DNA from: DATHWB01 sp035460965
GTDB lineage: Bacteria; Actinomycetota; Acidimicrobiia; Spongiisociales; ZC4RG35
DNA: 27,368 nt
NCBI GenBank assembly: GCA_035460965.1
Contig: DATHWB010000238.1
Coordinates: 1 to 27,368 of the forward strand
Direction of reading: 5' to 3'
Shown one piece after another: positions 7,435-14,439 of this stretch. The position numbers and the translations under genes are program-made. The notes under the pieces were generated by a model. That model was not told where the DNA came from. It saw nothing but the letters and a program-made list of their open reading frames with translations, and made no database searches. Position 1 is the stretch's first letter. The number at the start of each line of letters is the position of its first letter.

Positions 7435-8150
7435 GCCGAGAGAGCCCCCAGCGCCCCGAGCAACCCGAACTGCTGACACGCTCCGAGGACGTCGCCGGTC
7501 ACTCCCCCGATGCGCCGATGCGCCCACACCCAGATCGTCGAAGCACCGGTGACGGCGAGTATCGGCGCAATCCACCATCCGTCGACCCCGACGAACCAAC
7601 CCGCGGCGGCCACAGCCGTTGCGACGGCGAGGGTGGCGGGTCGCGGCATCCGGTGGACGTGATCGGCACCGACGCCCGCCGCCACGGGCCTGGCGAACGC
7701 CATCACCACCACCACCGCGCCGCGGGAGAGCGCGTGCGCCCATGCCAGCGCCAGGACGGTGGGCGCACCCGGCGTGAATCCGGACACGAGCACGACCCTC
7801 GCCCCCAGCACGAGGACGAGTGAGGCCACGCCGAACGTACCGAGACGTGAGTCGCGCATGATCGCCAGCTGACGATCGACCGGTCGGATCGACGACAACC
7901 CGTCGAAGGTGTCCGCCAGGCCGTCCTCGTGGAACGCCCCGGTGACCGCCACTGCCGCGGCCACCGCCGCGACGGCTCCCAGCATCGGTCCGACCGCCGC
8001 CGCCACAGCCCAGTGAACGAGGCCTCCGATCGCGCCCACCAACAGTCCGACCACCGGGAACCACGGGACCGCGGCCGGACGCAGTTCGCTCGTTGCGGAC
8101 GGTACGGGGAACCGGGTCAGGAACGCCATCGCGTCGAACAGCCCTCTCAC
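7431..8150 (-). CDS. cobS: adenosylcobinamide-GDP ribazoletransferase (cobalamin synthase)
   Basis: About 239 residues, integral membrane. It joins alpha-ribazole (phosphate) to adenosylcobinamide-GDP. The family motifs are present: AMAFLTRFPVP at the N-terminus, GAFHEDGLADTFDGLSS, IMRDSRLGTFGV, an AHALSRGAVVVVM helix and GDVLGACQQFGLLG near the end, with about six to seven hydrophobic helices. I prefer the GTG at 8150: it overlaps the cobT stop as GTGA, has GAGGAG 11 nt upstream and gives the usual N-terminus VRGLFDAMAF. A GTG at 8162 adds four residues but abuts the ribosome site. The 3' end overlaps cobC as ATGA. Confidence 0.95.
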   Translation of the reverse strand: MRGLFDAMAFLTRFPVPSATSELRPAAVPWFPVVGLLVGAIGGLVHWAVAAAVGPMLGAVAAVAAAVAVTGAFHEDGLADTFDGLSSIRPVDRQLAIMRDSRLGTFGVASLVLVLGARVVLVSGFTPGAPTVLALAWAHALSRGAVVVVMAFARPVAAGVGADHVHRMPRPATLAVATAVAAAGWFVGVDGWWIAPILAVTGASTIWVWAHRRIGGVTGDVLGACQQFGLLGALGALSA

Positions 8151-9139
8151 GCCAGACCCCACTCCTCGAATGTGGCGACGTCGACGACTGCGGCCGCCGC
8201 CAAGCGGACGATCGGCAGCGCCACCAGCGCTCCCGACCCCTCTCCCAGCCCCATACCGAGGTCGAGCAGTGGCGTCATACCGAGTCGATCGAGCACCAGG
8301 CGGTGCCCTGGCTCGGTCGAGAGGTGTGCTGCCAGACAGTGTTCGGTGCTGCCGGCGACCACGGCATGCATGACGGCCGCCACCACCGATGTGACATACC
8401 CGTCGAGCAGAACCGGGATCGACCGGAGGCGGGCCTCGGCGACGACCCCCATCAACACGGCGTGTTCCGCACCCCCCAGACGGCGGAGGACCTCCAGCGG
8501 GGACGTCTGCCCCACCCGTGCCACCGCATCCCGCACCACCTGCCGTTTGACCTCCATGCCGCTGTCGTCGAGTCCCGCCCCCCGCCCGACATAGGCGTCC
8601 GTGTCACCTCCGTAGAGGGCGGCGGCCACCGCCGCGGTGGCGGTCGTGTTGCCGATTCCCATCTCGCCGACCGCCACCAGGTCGGCGTTCAGCTCTGCCA
8701 CCGTGCGCCGGCCGATCGTCACCAGGTGCTCGAAACGTTCGAGCGACAGCGCGTCGGCCTCGACGATGTCGGCAGTCGGATGACCCACGCCGGCATCGAC
8801 GAGCCTCAGCGTCACTCCGAGACGTTCGGCCAACACCGCCGAGGTCGCCACTCCCGCCCTGATGGCATCCACCATGGCGGCGGTCACGGTCGACGGGTAC
8901 GACGTGACCCCGCGGGAGACCACTCCGTGATCGGAGGCGGCGAGGACCAGAGCAGGGTGGGCAACCGCAGGCACGTCGGTTCGCTGCCATGCGGCGAGCC
9001 AGGCCGCCAGCGGGTCGAGTCGACTGAAAGCGCCAGGCGGTCGCAGCGTTCGGGCAGCCCGCTGGACGACCGCCTGGCGGTGCAGTTCGTCGGGAGCCGG
9101 CGCTCGCTCCAGGTCGGCCACCAACGATGCGATCACCAC
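8147..9139 (-). CDS. cobT: nicotinate-nucleotide-dimethylbenzimidazole phosphoribosyltransferase
   Basis: About 330 residues from the GTG at 9139, with GGAGG 7 nt upstream; the adjacent GTG at 9136 would give a GTGA overlap with cobU. It transfers phosphoribose from nicotinate mononucleotide to 5,6-dimethylbenzimidazole, forming alpha-ribazole phosphate for the lower loop of cobalamin. LVLAASDHGVVSRGVTSYP, EMGIGNTTATAAVAAAL, LDGYVTSVVAAVMHAV and GMGLGEGSGALVALPIVRLAA (catalytic Glu) are conserved. The frame stays open upstream through cobU, but that part is shadow. The N-terminus is somewhat shorter than in the enterobacterial protein. Confidence 0.94.
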   Translation of the reverse strand: MVIASLVADLERAPAPDELHRQAVVQRAARTLRPPGAFSRLDPLAAWLAAWQRTDVPAVAHPALVLAASDHGVVSRGVTSYPSTVTAAMVDAIRAGVATSAVLAERLGVTLRLVDAGVGHPTADIVEADALSLERFEHLVTIGRRTVAELNADLVAVGEMGIGNTTATAAVAAALYGGDTDAYVGRGAGLDDSGMEVKRQVVRDAVARVGQTSPLEVLRRLGGAEHAVLMGVVAEARLRSIPVLLDGYVTSVVAAVMHAVVAGSTEHCLAAHLSTEPGHRLVLDRLGMTPLLDLGMGLGEGSGALVALPIVRLAAAAVVDVATFEEWGLA

Positions 9140-9648
9140 GAAGGGACCTCCAATCGCAGCAGCCGCCCCGCCACCACCAGATAGGCCTCGTCCGCCGCCG
9201 CCGCCAGAGTCGTGTTGGTGCCCCCCAGCAGATCGCGGTACCGGCGCGTCAGCGGATCGATCGGGACGATTCCGTCCCCCACCTCGTTCGACACGACGAC
9301 CGCGTCGCCCGGACGATCGAGCAAAGCCGTCACCAGCTCGTCGGTCGCCGCTGCGATCCGGTCGTCGTCCCAGTGCAGGATGTTCGCCAACCACAGGGTG
9401 AGGCAGTCGACGACGAGGAAGGCGGCCGGATCGGCGGCCCGGACTGCTTGCGCCAGCTCCATCGGCTCCTCCACCGTGCTCCACTCCGACGGGCGCTCCG
9501 CCCGATGTCGGCCGATTCGAGTGCGCATCTCCTCGTCCCGGGCCTCTGCGGGTGCGACGAACGTCACGGCCGGGGCGGTGGACGCTCGGCGGACCGCGGC
9601 GGCCGACTTGCCGCTGCGCGCCCCGCCCGTCAGGAACGTGTATCCCAT
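9133..9648 (-). CDS. cobU: adenosylcobinamide kinase / adenosylcobinamide-phosphate guanylyltransferase
   Basis: 171 residues, normal for CobU/CobP. This bifunctional P-loop enzyme phosphorylates adenosylcobinamide and then transfers GMP to it. The P-loop is GGARSGKS (residues 8-15). GRHRAERPSEWSTVEEP carries the guanylylated His region, and FLVVDCLTLWLANIL and VVVSNEVGDGIVPIDPLTRRYRDLLG are textbook CobU signatures. The start overlaps the cobO stop by one base (TGATG), and the 3' end overlaps cobT. Presence of CobU means the cell can take up and remodel cobinamide or complete corrinoids. Confidence 0.96.
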   Translation of the reverse strand: MGYTFLTGGARSGKSAAAVRRASTAPAVTFVAPAEARDEEMRTRIGRHRAERPSEWSTVEEPMELAQAVRAADPAAFLVVDCLTLWLANILHWDDDRIAAATDELVTALLDRPGDAVVVSNEVGDGIVPIDPLTRRYRDLLGGTNTTLAAAADEAYLVVAGRLLRLEVPSW

Positions 9649-10220
9649 CAGTAGTCGATACCGCGGCGGGACATCACGCCCTGGTCGTAGGGATGTTTCA
9701 CCTTGACCATCTCGGTGACCGTGTCGGCGAGCGCGATCAGTTCGTCAGAGGCGTCGCGCCCGGTGACCACGACGTTCACCGACGGGGGGCGGTTGGCGAT
9801 CACCTCGATCACCTCGGCCGGATCGATCCACCCCCAATTCATCGGGTACGTGAGCTCGTCGAGGATCACCATGCGGTACTCCCCCGAAGCGATGGTCTGC
9901 GCTGCGAACGCCCAAGCCTGCCGGGCGACCGCCTCCGACTCTGTCAGTTCCTCCGAATCCCAGGTGAAGCCGTCGCCGAGGGCCCACCAGTCGACTCCCA
10001 ACCGGCGACCCACTTCCTCCTCCCCCACCTTCCAGTCCCCGGACTTGAGGAACTGGATGACGGCGACCTTCCACCCCCGAGCCACGGCTCGGATCATGAT
10101 GCCGAACGCGGCCGTGCTCTTGCCCTTGCCGTCTCCGGTGTTGACGACGACGAGCGAGGGCTTGCGCACGCTGGCCTTGGCCGGCGGCGTCACCGGGGGT
10201 ACATCACCTCGTTCGCTCAT
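9648..10220 (-). CDS. cobO: cob(I)yrinic acid a,c-diamide / corrinoid adenosyltransferase
   Basis: 190 residues. The enzyme adds the 5'-deoxyadenosyl group of ATP to reduced corrinoids. It has the CobA/CobO/BtuR P-loop VVNTGDGKGKST (about residues 25-36), AVIQFLKSGDWKVGEEE, ARQAWAFAAQTIASGEYRMVILDELTYPMNWGWI and the C-terminal VKHPYDQGVMSRRGIDY. Overlap with the ABC ATPase gene (ATGA) and with cobU (TGATG) places it in the middle of the operon. Imported corrinoids would be adenosylated here before CobU acts. Confidence 0.96.
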   Translation of the reverse strand: MSERGDVPPVTPPAKASVRKPSLVVVNTGDGKGKSTAAFGIMIRAVARGWKVAVIQFLKSGDWKVGEEEVGRRLGVDWWALGDGFTWDSEELTESEAVARQAWAFAAQTIASGEYRMVILDELTYPMNWGWIDPAEVIEVIANRPPSVNVVVTGRDASDELIALADTVTEMVKVKHPYDQGVMSRRGIDY

Positions 10221-11026
10221 CGGACCTCCCGCAGACTCGTGCCGTGTTCCTCGGATGCCCGGATCGGGATGACGACGACGCGCCCGTCACCGTCGTCGAG
10301 CACACGTACCGTCGCTCCGTAGTGGTCGCGGATCGTGGACTCGGTGAGCACGCTCACCGGCCGCCCGTGCGCCACGACCGATCCGGCCGCCATCATCACC
10401 AGACGATCGCAGAACTGAGCGGCGAGCGTCAGGTCGTGGATGGCGGCCACGACAGTGAGCCCGCACGATCGCCGCATCTCGTCGACGAGACCCAACACCC
10501 GCTGGGCGTGTCCGACGTCGAGGGCTGCCGTCGGCTCGTCGAGCAGGAGCAGCGGCGATCCCTGCGCCAGCGCCCTGGCCAGCACCACCCGCTGCACCTC
10601 ACCACCCGACAGCGACGAGAGCATCCGGTCTGCCATACCGGTCACGTCGAGGGTCTGCAGCGCGGTCTCGGCTGCCCGCAGATCCTCGACGGACTCGGAC
10701 GCCAGCAAGCCGAGGTGCGGGGTGCGACCGAGCAGGACGTAGTCGGCCACGGTCATGCCTGGCGGCACGACCGGCCGTTGCGGTACCAGCGCCACCGCTC
10801 TGGCGCGTTCCGCCCTGCTCATGGCCTCGACCGGCCTCCCGCCGATCTCGATCCTGCCGAGCGACTCGACGACGCCGACCACCGCATGCAGCACCGTGGT
10901 CTTGCCGGCGCCGTTCGGGCCGACGATGCCCACGAAGGAACCCGGCTCGACGTCGAGTCCGACCTCGCGGGCGATCGGCCCGCCCCCCGCCATCACGGTG
11001 ACACCCGTCAGGGACAGCGCGCTCAT
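10217..11026 (-). CDS. btuD: corrinoid ABC transporter ATP-binding protein
   Basis: 269 residues; FecE/BtuD-type ATPase. Walker A GPNGAGKTT at residues 36-44, signature LSGGEVQRV at about 139-147, Walker B LLLLDEPT at 159-166 and switch His197 (AIHDL) are all intact. The last 40 residues (DHYGATVRVLDDGDGRVVVIPI) are the C-terminal extension usual in iron-chelate/B12 importers. The start overlaps the permease stop as ATGA. The frame extends upstream through the permease gene, which is shadow. The specificity is taken from the operon and its B12 riboswitch; taken alone, a siderophore ATPase would look the same. Confidence 0.92.
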   Translation of the reverse strand: MSALSLTGVTVMAGGGPIAREVGLDVEPGSFVGIVGPNGAGKTTVLHAVVGVVESLGRIEIGGRPVEAMSRAERARAVALVPQRPVVPPGMTVADYVLLGRTPHLGLLASESVEDLRAAETALQTLDVTGMADRMLSSLSGGEVQRVVLARALAQGSPLLLLDEPTAALDVGHAQRVLGLVDEMRRSCGLTVVAAIHDLTLAAQFCDRLVMMAAGSVVAHGRPVSVLTESTIRDHYGATVRVLDDGDGRVVVIPIRASEEHGTSLREVR

Positions 11027-12051
11027 TCGAGTGCCCTTCGGGAACGACGAAGCACGAGCAGGAAGAAGGGTGCTCCCAGGAATGCGGTGACGACGCCGAT
11101 GGGCAACTCCGCGGGGCTCATGATCGTGCGCGCTCCGAGGTCGGTCACGACCATGAATGCCGCTCCGAACATCATCGACAGCGGGATGACGACGCGGTAG
11201 CTCGATCCGGCGACGAGCCTCACCACGTGAGGAACGATGATGCCGACGAACCCGATCAGACCGCTCACCGACACTGCGGCGGACGTGGCAAGGGTGGCCG
11301 CGGTCACGAGGATCAGGCGGACCCGGGCCACCGGCATCCCCAACGCACCTGCCTCGTCTTCTCCCACCGACAGCACGTCGAGGTGACGCCGCAGGAGGAA
11401 GATCACCACTCCGCTCACCACCGCGTAGGGCAGGAGAGACAACACGTCCCCCCACCCGTTGGTGGACAAACGGCCGAGGATCCAGACGTAGACCTCTCGC
11501 AGGTTGTCGGTGTTGCGCTGCTGCAGATACGTCTGGGTCGCGGTCAGGAAGGCGGCGACGGCGACACCCGCAAGGATGATCGCCGCACCGGACCGACCAC
11601 CGGCTGCCCGCCCCAATCCGTACGCCACGACGACGGCGAAGAGGGCTCCGGCGAAGGCGGCCAGCCCGATCGCCCCGCGGGCACCGTTGACGATGGCCAC
11701 TGTGGCACCGAGACCGGCACCGGCGGCAGCCCCCAGCAGGTACGGATCGGCGAGGGGGTTGCGGAAGACGCCCTGATAGGCCGCACCCGACATGGCGAGG
11801 GATGCCCCCACCAGCGCGCCGAGCACCACCCTCGGCAGTCGCCATGAGAAGAGGATGCTGTGATGGGCCGCAGAGATCCCGGATCCGTCGATCCCTGGCA
11901 CCCAGTCGAACAACGCTCGGACGGCGGTTCCCGCCGGAAGCCCCACCGGCCCCACGAGTACGCCGACGGCGACGGCCAGCAGCAACGCCAGCAGCGACCC
12001 CAGTCCCAATACCGGACGCACCCGGCTCGGACCGAACGGAGCGGTGGTCAT
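11023..12051 (-). CDS. btuC: corrinoid ABC transporter permease, FecCD/BtuC family
   Basis: 342 residues with about nine to ten hydrophobic helices. FecCD hallmarks are present: WRLPRVVLGALVGASLAMSGAAYQGVFRNPLADPYLLGAAAGAGLG, the VYVWILGRLS helix, SVSGLIGFVGIIVPHVVRL and ELPIGVVTAFLGAPFFLLVLRR at the end. It forms the membrane channel, probably a homodimer with two BtuD subunits. The ATG at 12051 overlaps the binding-protein stop as ATGA. The longer frame upstream lies inside that gene. Family members transport B12, haem or siderophores; the riboswitch and cob genes indicate a corrinoid. Confidence 0.93.
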   Translation of the reverse strand: MTTAPFGPSRVRPVLGLGSLLALLLAVAVGVLVGPVGLPAGTAVRALFDWVPGIDGSGISAAHHSILFSWRLPRVVLGALVGASLAMSGAAYQGVFRNPLADPYLLGAAAGAGLGATVAIVNGARGAIGLAAFAGALFAVVVAYGLGRAAGGRSGAAIILAGVAVAAFLTATQTYLQQRNTDNLREVYVWILGRLSTNGWGDVLSLLPYAVVSGVVIFLLRRHLDVLSVGEDEAGALGMPVARVRLILVTAATLATSAAVSVSGLIGFVGIIVPHVVRLVAGSSYRVVIPLSMMFGAAFMVVTDLGARTIMSPAELPIGVVTAFLGAPFFLLVLRRSRRALE

Positions 12052-12986
12052 CGGCGCAGCGCCTCCGCCACGATGCGGAAGAACTCGACGAGACGTGGCC
12101 CCCATCGCGACGAGAGGTCGTCGTCGAGTTCGTACAGCGCCCCGGACCGCACGGCCTCGATCGAATCCCATCCGGGTCTGGCGGAGATCGTCTCCGGAGT
12201 GTCGCCGCAGCAACTGGTGTAGAAGATCAGGTCAGGGTCGGCGTCGATGATGAACTCGACCGACAGGACCGGGTAGCCGAACCCGTCGACATCGGCCGGG
12301 TCGGCGACGTTCTCGAGTCCGAACGCACCGAAGACCTCGCCCACGAACGTCGATGACGTCACCGAGTAGAAGGATCCCCCACCGTCGCTCCCGAGCTCGT
12401 GGTAATAGGTCAGGGGGCCGGGCGACCCCGCCACACCGGCGACCAGGGCCTCGATCTCCGCCTGCATGTCGGATGCGAGTGTTTCGGCTTCCTCCACCCG
12501 GCCGGTGGCGCCTCCCAGCACCCGGATCTGCCGGTACGCGTCATCGACCATGGTCGCCGTCGGGAGCACGAGCACCGGGATGCCGACCTCGTCGAGTGCC
12601 GAGGCGATACCGTCGATGTCGTCGCTGACCACCACCAGGTCGGGTCCGTACGAGGCGATCGCCTCGAGGTTCGGGGTGAACCCGGAGAGGTCGGTGACCG
12701 GAGCCTCGGGCGGGTGATAGGAGTACTCGTCGACCGCCACCACCTGTGGGCCGGCCCCGATGGCGAACAGCATCTCGGTGGCGGTCGGTGAGAGCGACAC
12801 GATGGCTACGGGCTGGGAAGCCACGACGGTGCGAACGCCTCCGGACTCGACCGTGTAGGGGAAGGAAGCGCTGGATGTTCCTGCCGCCGTGTCGGGTGGA
12901 TCGGTCGAAGTCGTGGCCGTACCACCGCATGCGGCCGCCGCGAGGGCCACGACGAGTGTCGTCACCGACACGCGAGTCCTGAACAT
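12048..12986 (-). CDS. btuF: corrinoid ABC transporter substrate-binding lipoprotein
   Basis: 312 residues, class III (TroA/BtuF-like) binding protein anchored by lipid. The signal peptide MFRTRVSVTTLVVALAAAAC gives Cys20 as lipidation site (AAAC, with Ala at -3, a slightly weak lipobox), then a Ser/Thr linker. RVVASQPVAIVSLSPTATEMLFAIGAG-like strands, GFTPNLEAIASYGPDLVVVSDD, the long mid-helix and RPGWDSIEAVRSGALYELDDDLSSRWGPRLVEFFRIVAEAL match B12/haem/siderophore binding proteins. The start is ATG with GGAGG 5 nt upstream; that ribosome site lies in the 3' arm of a perfect 8-bp hairpin (12989-13010), so translation is expected to be riboswitch-controlled. Confidence 0.92.
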   Translation of the reverse strand: MFRTRVSVTTLVVALAAAACGGTATTSTDPPDTAAGTSSASFPYTVESGGVRTVVASQPVAIVSLSPTATEMLFAIGAGPQVVAVDEYSYHPPEAPVTDLSGFTPNLEAIASYGPDLVVVSDDIDGIASALDEVGIPVLVLPTATMVDDAYRQIRVLGGATGRVEEAETLASDMQAEIEALVAGVAGSPGPLTYYHELGSDGGGSFYSVTSSTFVGEVFGAFGLENVADPADVDGFGYPVLSVEFIIDADPDLIFYTSCCGDTPETISARPGWDSIEAVRSGALYELDDDLSSRWGPRLVEFFRIVAEALRR

Positions 12987-12988
12987 CC

Positions 12989-13010
12989 CATCCTCCTGGG
13001 TCGGAGGATG
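12989..13010 (-). promoter_or_regulatory. Shine-Dalgarno-sequestering hairpin (riboswitch expression platform)
   Basis: On the transcript CAUCCUCC (13010-13003) pairs perfectly over 8 bp with GGAGGAUG (12996-12989) around a 6-nt loop. The 3' arm contains the only ribosome-binding site of btuF. When folded it would block initiation. A second GC hairpin (13022-13027 with 13032-13037) lies between it and the aptamer and may be part of the switching. Confidence 0.7.
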
Positions 13011-13067
13011 AAGAGAGTCGACGGCGGGGTCCCGCCGGCGGACCACACCTTCATCCGAGGCTTCGTC

Positions 13068-13172
13068 TGCGCCGTGGCACCAGGCGACCTGGCTCGGCCC
13101 CGGAAGGCCTCACAGTTGCGGGACAGCGCCGGTTGGTTCCGGACTTCGCTGTTGCCGACGGCACCGCCCACG
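13068..13172 (-). ncRNA. cobalamin (B12) riboswitch aptamer
   Basis: The minus strand upstream of btuF carries the conserved core of the cobalamin aptamer. An ACAGCG...CCGG...CCGG...CGCTGT double hairpin leads into CCCGCAACTGTGA (rc of 13110-13122), the most conserved element. It is followed by a GGCC...GGCC stem and the B12 box GAGCCAGGTCGCCTGGTGCC (rc of 13076-13095). A closing helix GCCGT (13162-13158) with ACGGC (13075-13071) frames the core. All downstream genes are B12 uptake or assembly genes. Outer limits are approximate. Confidence 0.9.
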
Positions 13173-13189
13173 AGGAGCGGTCGACCACC

Positions 13190-13195
13190 ACGCTA
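13190..13195 (-). promoter_or_regulatory. -10 element (TAGCGT) for the riboswitch-led B12 operon
   Basis: TAGCGT lies just after the htrA stop (13206) and about 20 nt before the aptamer core, so transcription would begin near 13183. I see no clear terminator between htrA and this point, so some read-through is possible. Confidence 0.4.
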
Positions 13196-13205
13196 GCGGT
13201 CTCGA

Positions 13206-14369
13206 TCAGCCTTCGGGCGGACGGGATCCGAGCACGGCGGTGAGGACGAGCCGCTCGCCGTCGCGATCGACCTCGAGCTCGATCGTGTCGCCGGCGGCGT
13301 AGTTGCGAATCACGGCCGCCAGATCGGTGTAGTCGCCGATCGGATCGCCGTCGACGGCGACGACGATGTCCCCGACCTGAAGTCCGCCGGAGGCGGCGGC
13401 GGAACCGGGCGAGATCGATGTGATCACCGAACCGGCACGACCCGTGGCGGTCGCATCGATGGTGACACCGAGGAACCCGGGATCGAACTCCCCACCCTCC
13501 ACGAGCGCTCGAGCCACGCGGTAGGCACGCTCGATGGGGACGGCGAAACCGACGCCGTCGTTCGCCCCGCTGGCGGTGTAGATGGAGACGTTGATGCCGA
13601 CGATGCGCCCGTACCGATCGGCGAGCGGCCCGCCGCTGTTGCCGGGGTTGATCGACGCGTCGGTCTGGAGCATGAGGCGCAGCAACCGGTCGGGACCCTG
13701 GATGGCTTGATCGACCGCTGAGATGATGCCCGACGTCACCGTCGAATCCAGCCCCCATGGTGATCCGAGTGCGATGGCGAGTTGTCCGGGTCGCGGATCG
13801 TCGTCGAGCGCCAGCGGCGCCGCCGGCAACCCGGTGTGATCGACCTCGACGACAGCGATGTCGTTGGCATCGTCGCTCCCGAGGACCCTTCCGGGGACGC
13901 GGTCGCCGTTGGCGAAACGCACGAGGACCGCATCGACGCCGGTCACGACGTGGGCGGCGGTGAGGATCCGACCGTTGCTGTCGTAGATCACACCGCTGCC
14001 GAGCCCGCCCGAGGGCAGCATGATCTGAACGACCGAGGGCAGCAGAGCCTGCGCCACATCCGCCACCGGTTCGTCCGAGTTGCCGCTGACGAGCGCACCG
14101 GTGACCGGGTCGGCGGGTGGCGTGGTGTTGTCCGGCGGGAGGATGACCTCGTCTGTGGCGGTCTCCGTTTCGGGCACCGTGGTGGTGGTCGGTGAGGCGC
14201 TTGTGGTCGTCACCGGTGTCTCCTCCACCGGCGCCGGACCGGCGAGCCATCCGATGCCCCATCCCGCCGCGAAGACGGTGAGCACGGCGAAGAGCATCAG
14301 GACCCGCGACGGAGCATCGTCGCGGCGATCAGGCTTCGTCTCGGAGTTCACCGTGTCCATGTCAAGCAT
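13206..14369 (-). CDS. HtrA-like membrane-anchored serine protease with PDZ domain
   Basis: 387 residues. A short cytoplasmic N-terminus is followed by a transmembrane helix (residues 22-44), a Thr/Pro-rich extracellular linker (50-100), a trypsin-like domain and one PDZ domain (about 295-382). The catalytic triad is complete: H140 in TAAHVV, D170 in ANDIAVVEV and S245 in NPGNSGGPL. It should degrade or refold misfolded proteins outside the membrane. The ATG at 14369 has AGGAG 5 nt upstream. It follows a two-component pair on the same strand, and a response-regulator-type repeat with a -10 lies just upstream, so it is probably the main output of that system. Confidence 0.95.
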   Translation of the reverse strand: MLDMDTVNSETKPDRRDDAPSRVLMLFAVLTVFAAGWGIGWLAGPAPVEETPVTTTSASPTTTTVPETETATDEVILPPDNTTPPADPVTGALVSGNSDEPVADVAQALLPSVVQIMLPSGGLGSGVIYDSNGRILTAAHVVTGVDAVLVRFANGDRVPGRVLGSDDANDIAVVEVDHTGLPAAPLALDDDPRPGQLAIALGSPWGLDSTVTSGIISAVDQAIQGPDRLLRLMLQTDASINPGNSGGPLADRYGRIVGINVSIYTASGANDGVGFAVPIERAYRVARALVEGGEFDPGFLGVTIDATATGRAGSVITSISPGSAAASGGLQVGDIVVAVDGDPIGDYTDLAAVIRNYAAGDTIELEVDRDGERLVLTAVLGSRPPEG

Positions 14370-14406
14370 TCCAACTCCTGGCGGCGGTTGTGCAAAGTCG
14401 ACACCA

Positions 14407-14439
14407 TCGATACCTCACCCCCGGTAAACGGCCGGTAAA
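14407..14439 (-). promoter_or_regulatory. htrA promoter with tandem TTTACC regulator box
   Basis: The minus strand reads TTTACC (14439-14434), 5 nt, TTTACC (14428-14423), 10 nt, then TATCGA (14412-14407). An 11-bp repeat period and a box ending 10 bp before the -10 hexamer are typical of OmpR/PhoB-type response regulators that replace the -35 element. The box overlaps the last codons of the kinase gene. Confidence 0.6.

Noticed and set aside
10217..12986. Reading the btuFCD genes as a siderophore or haem importer
   Set aside because: The sequence families overlap, but the B12 riboswitch and the overlapping cob genes make a corrinoid much more likely.
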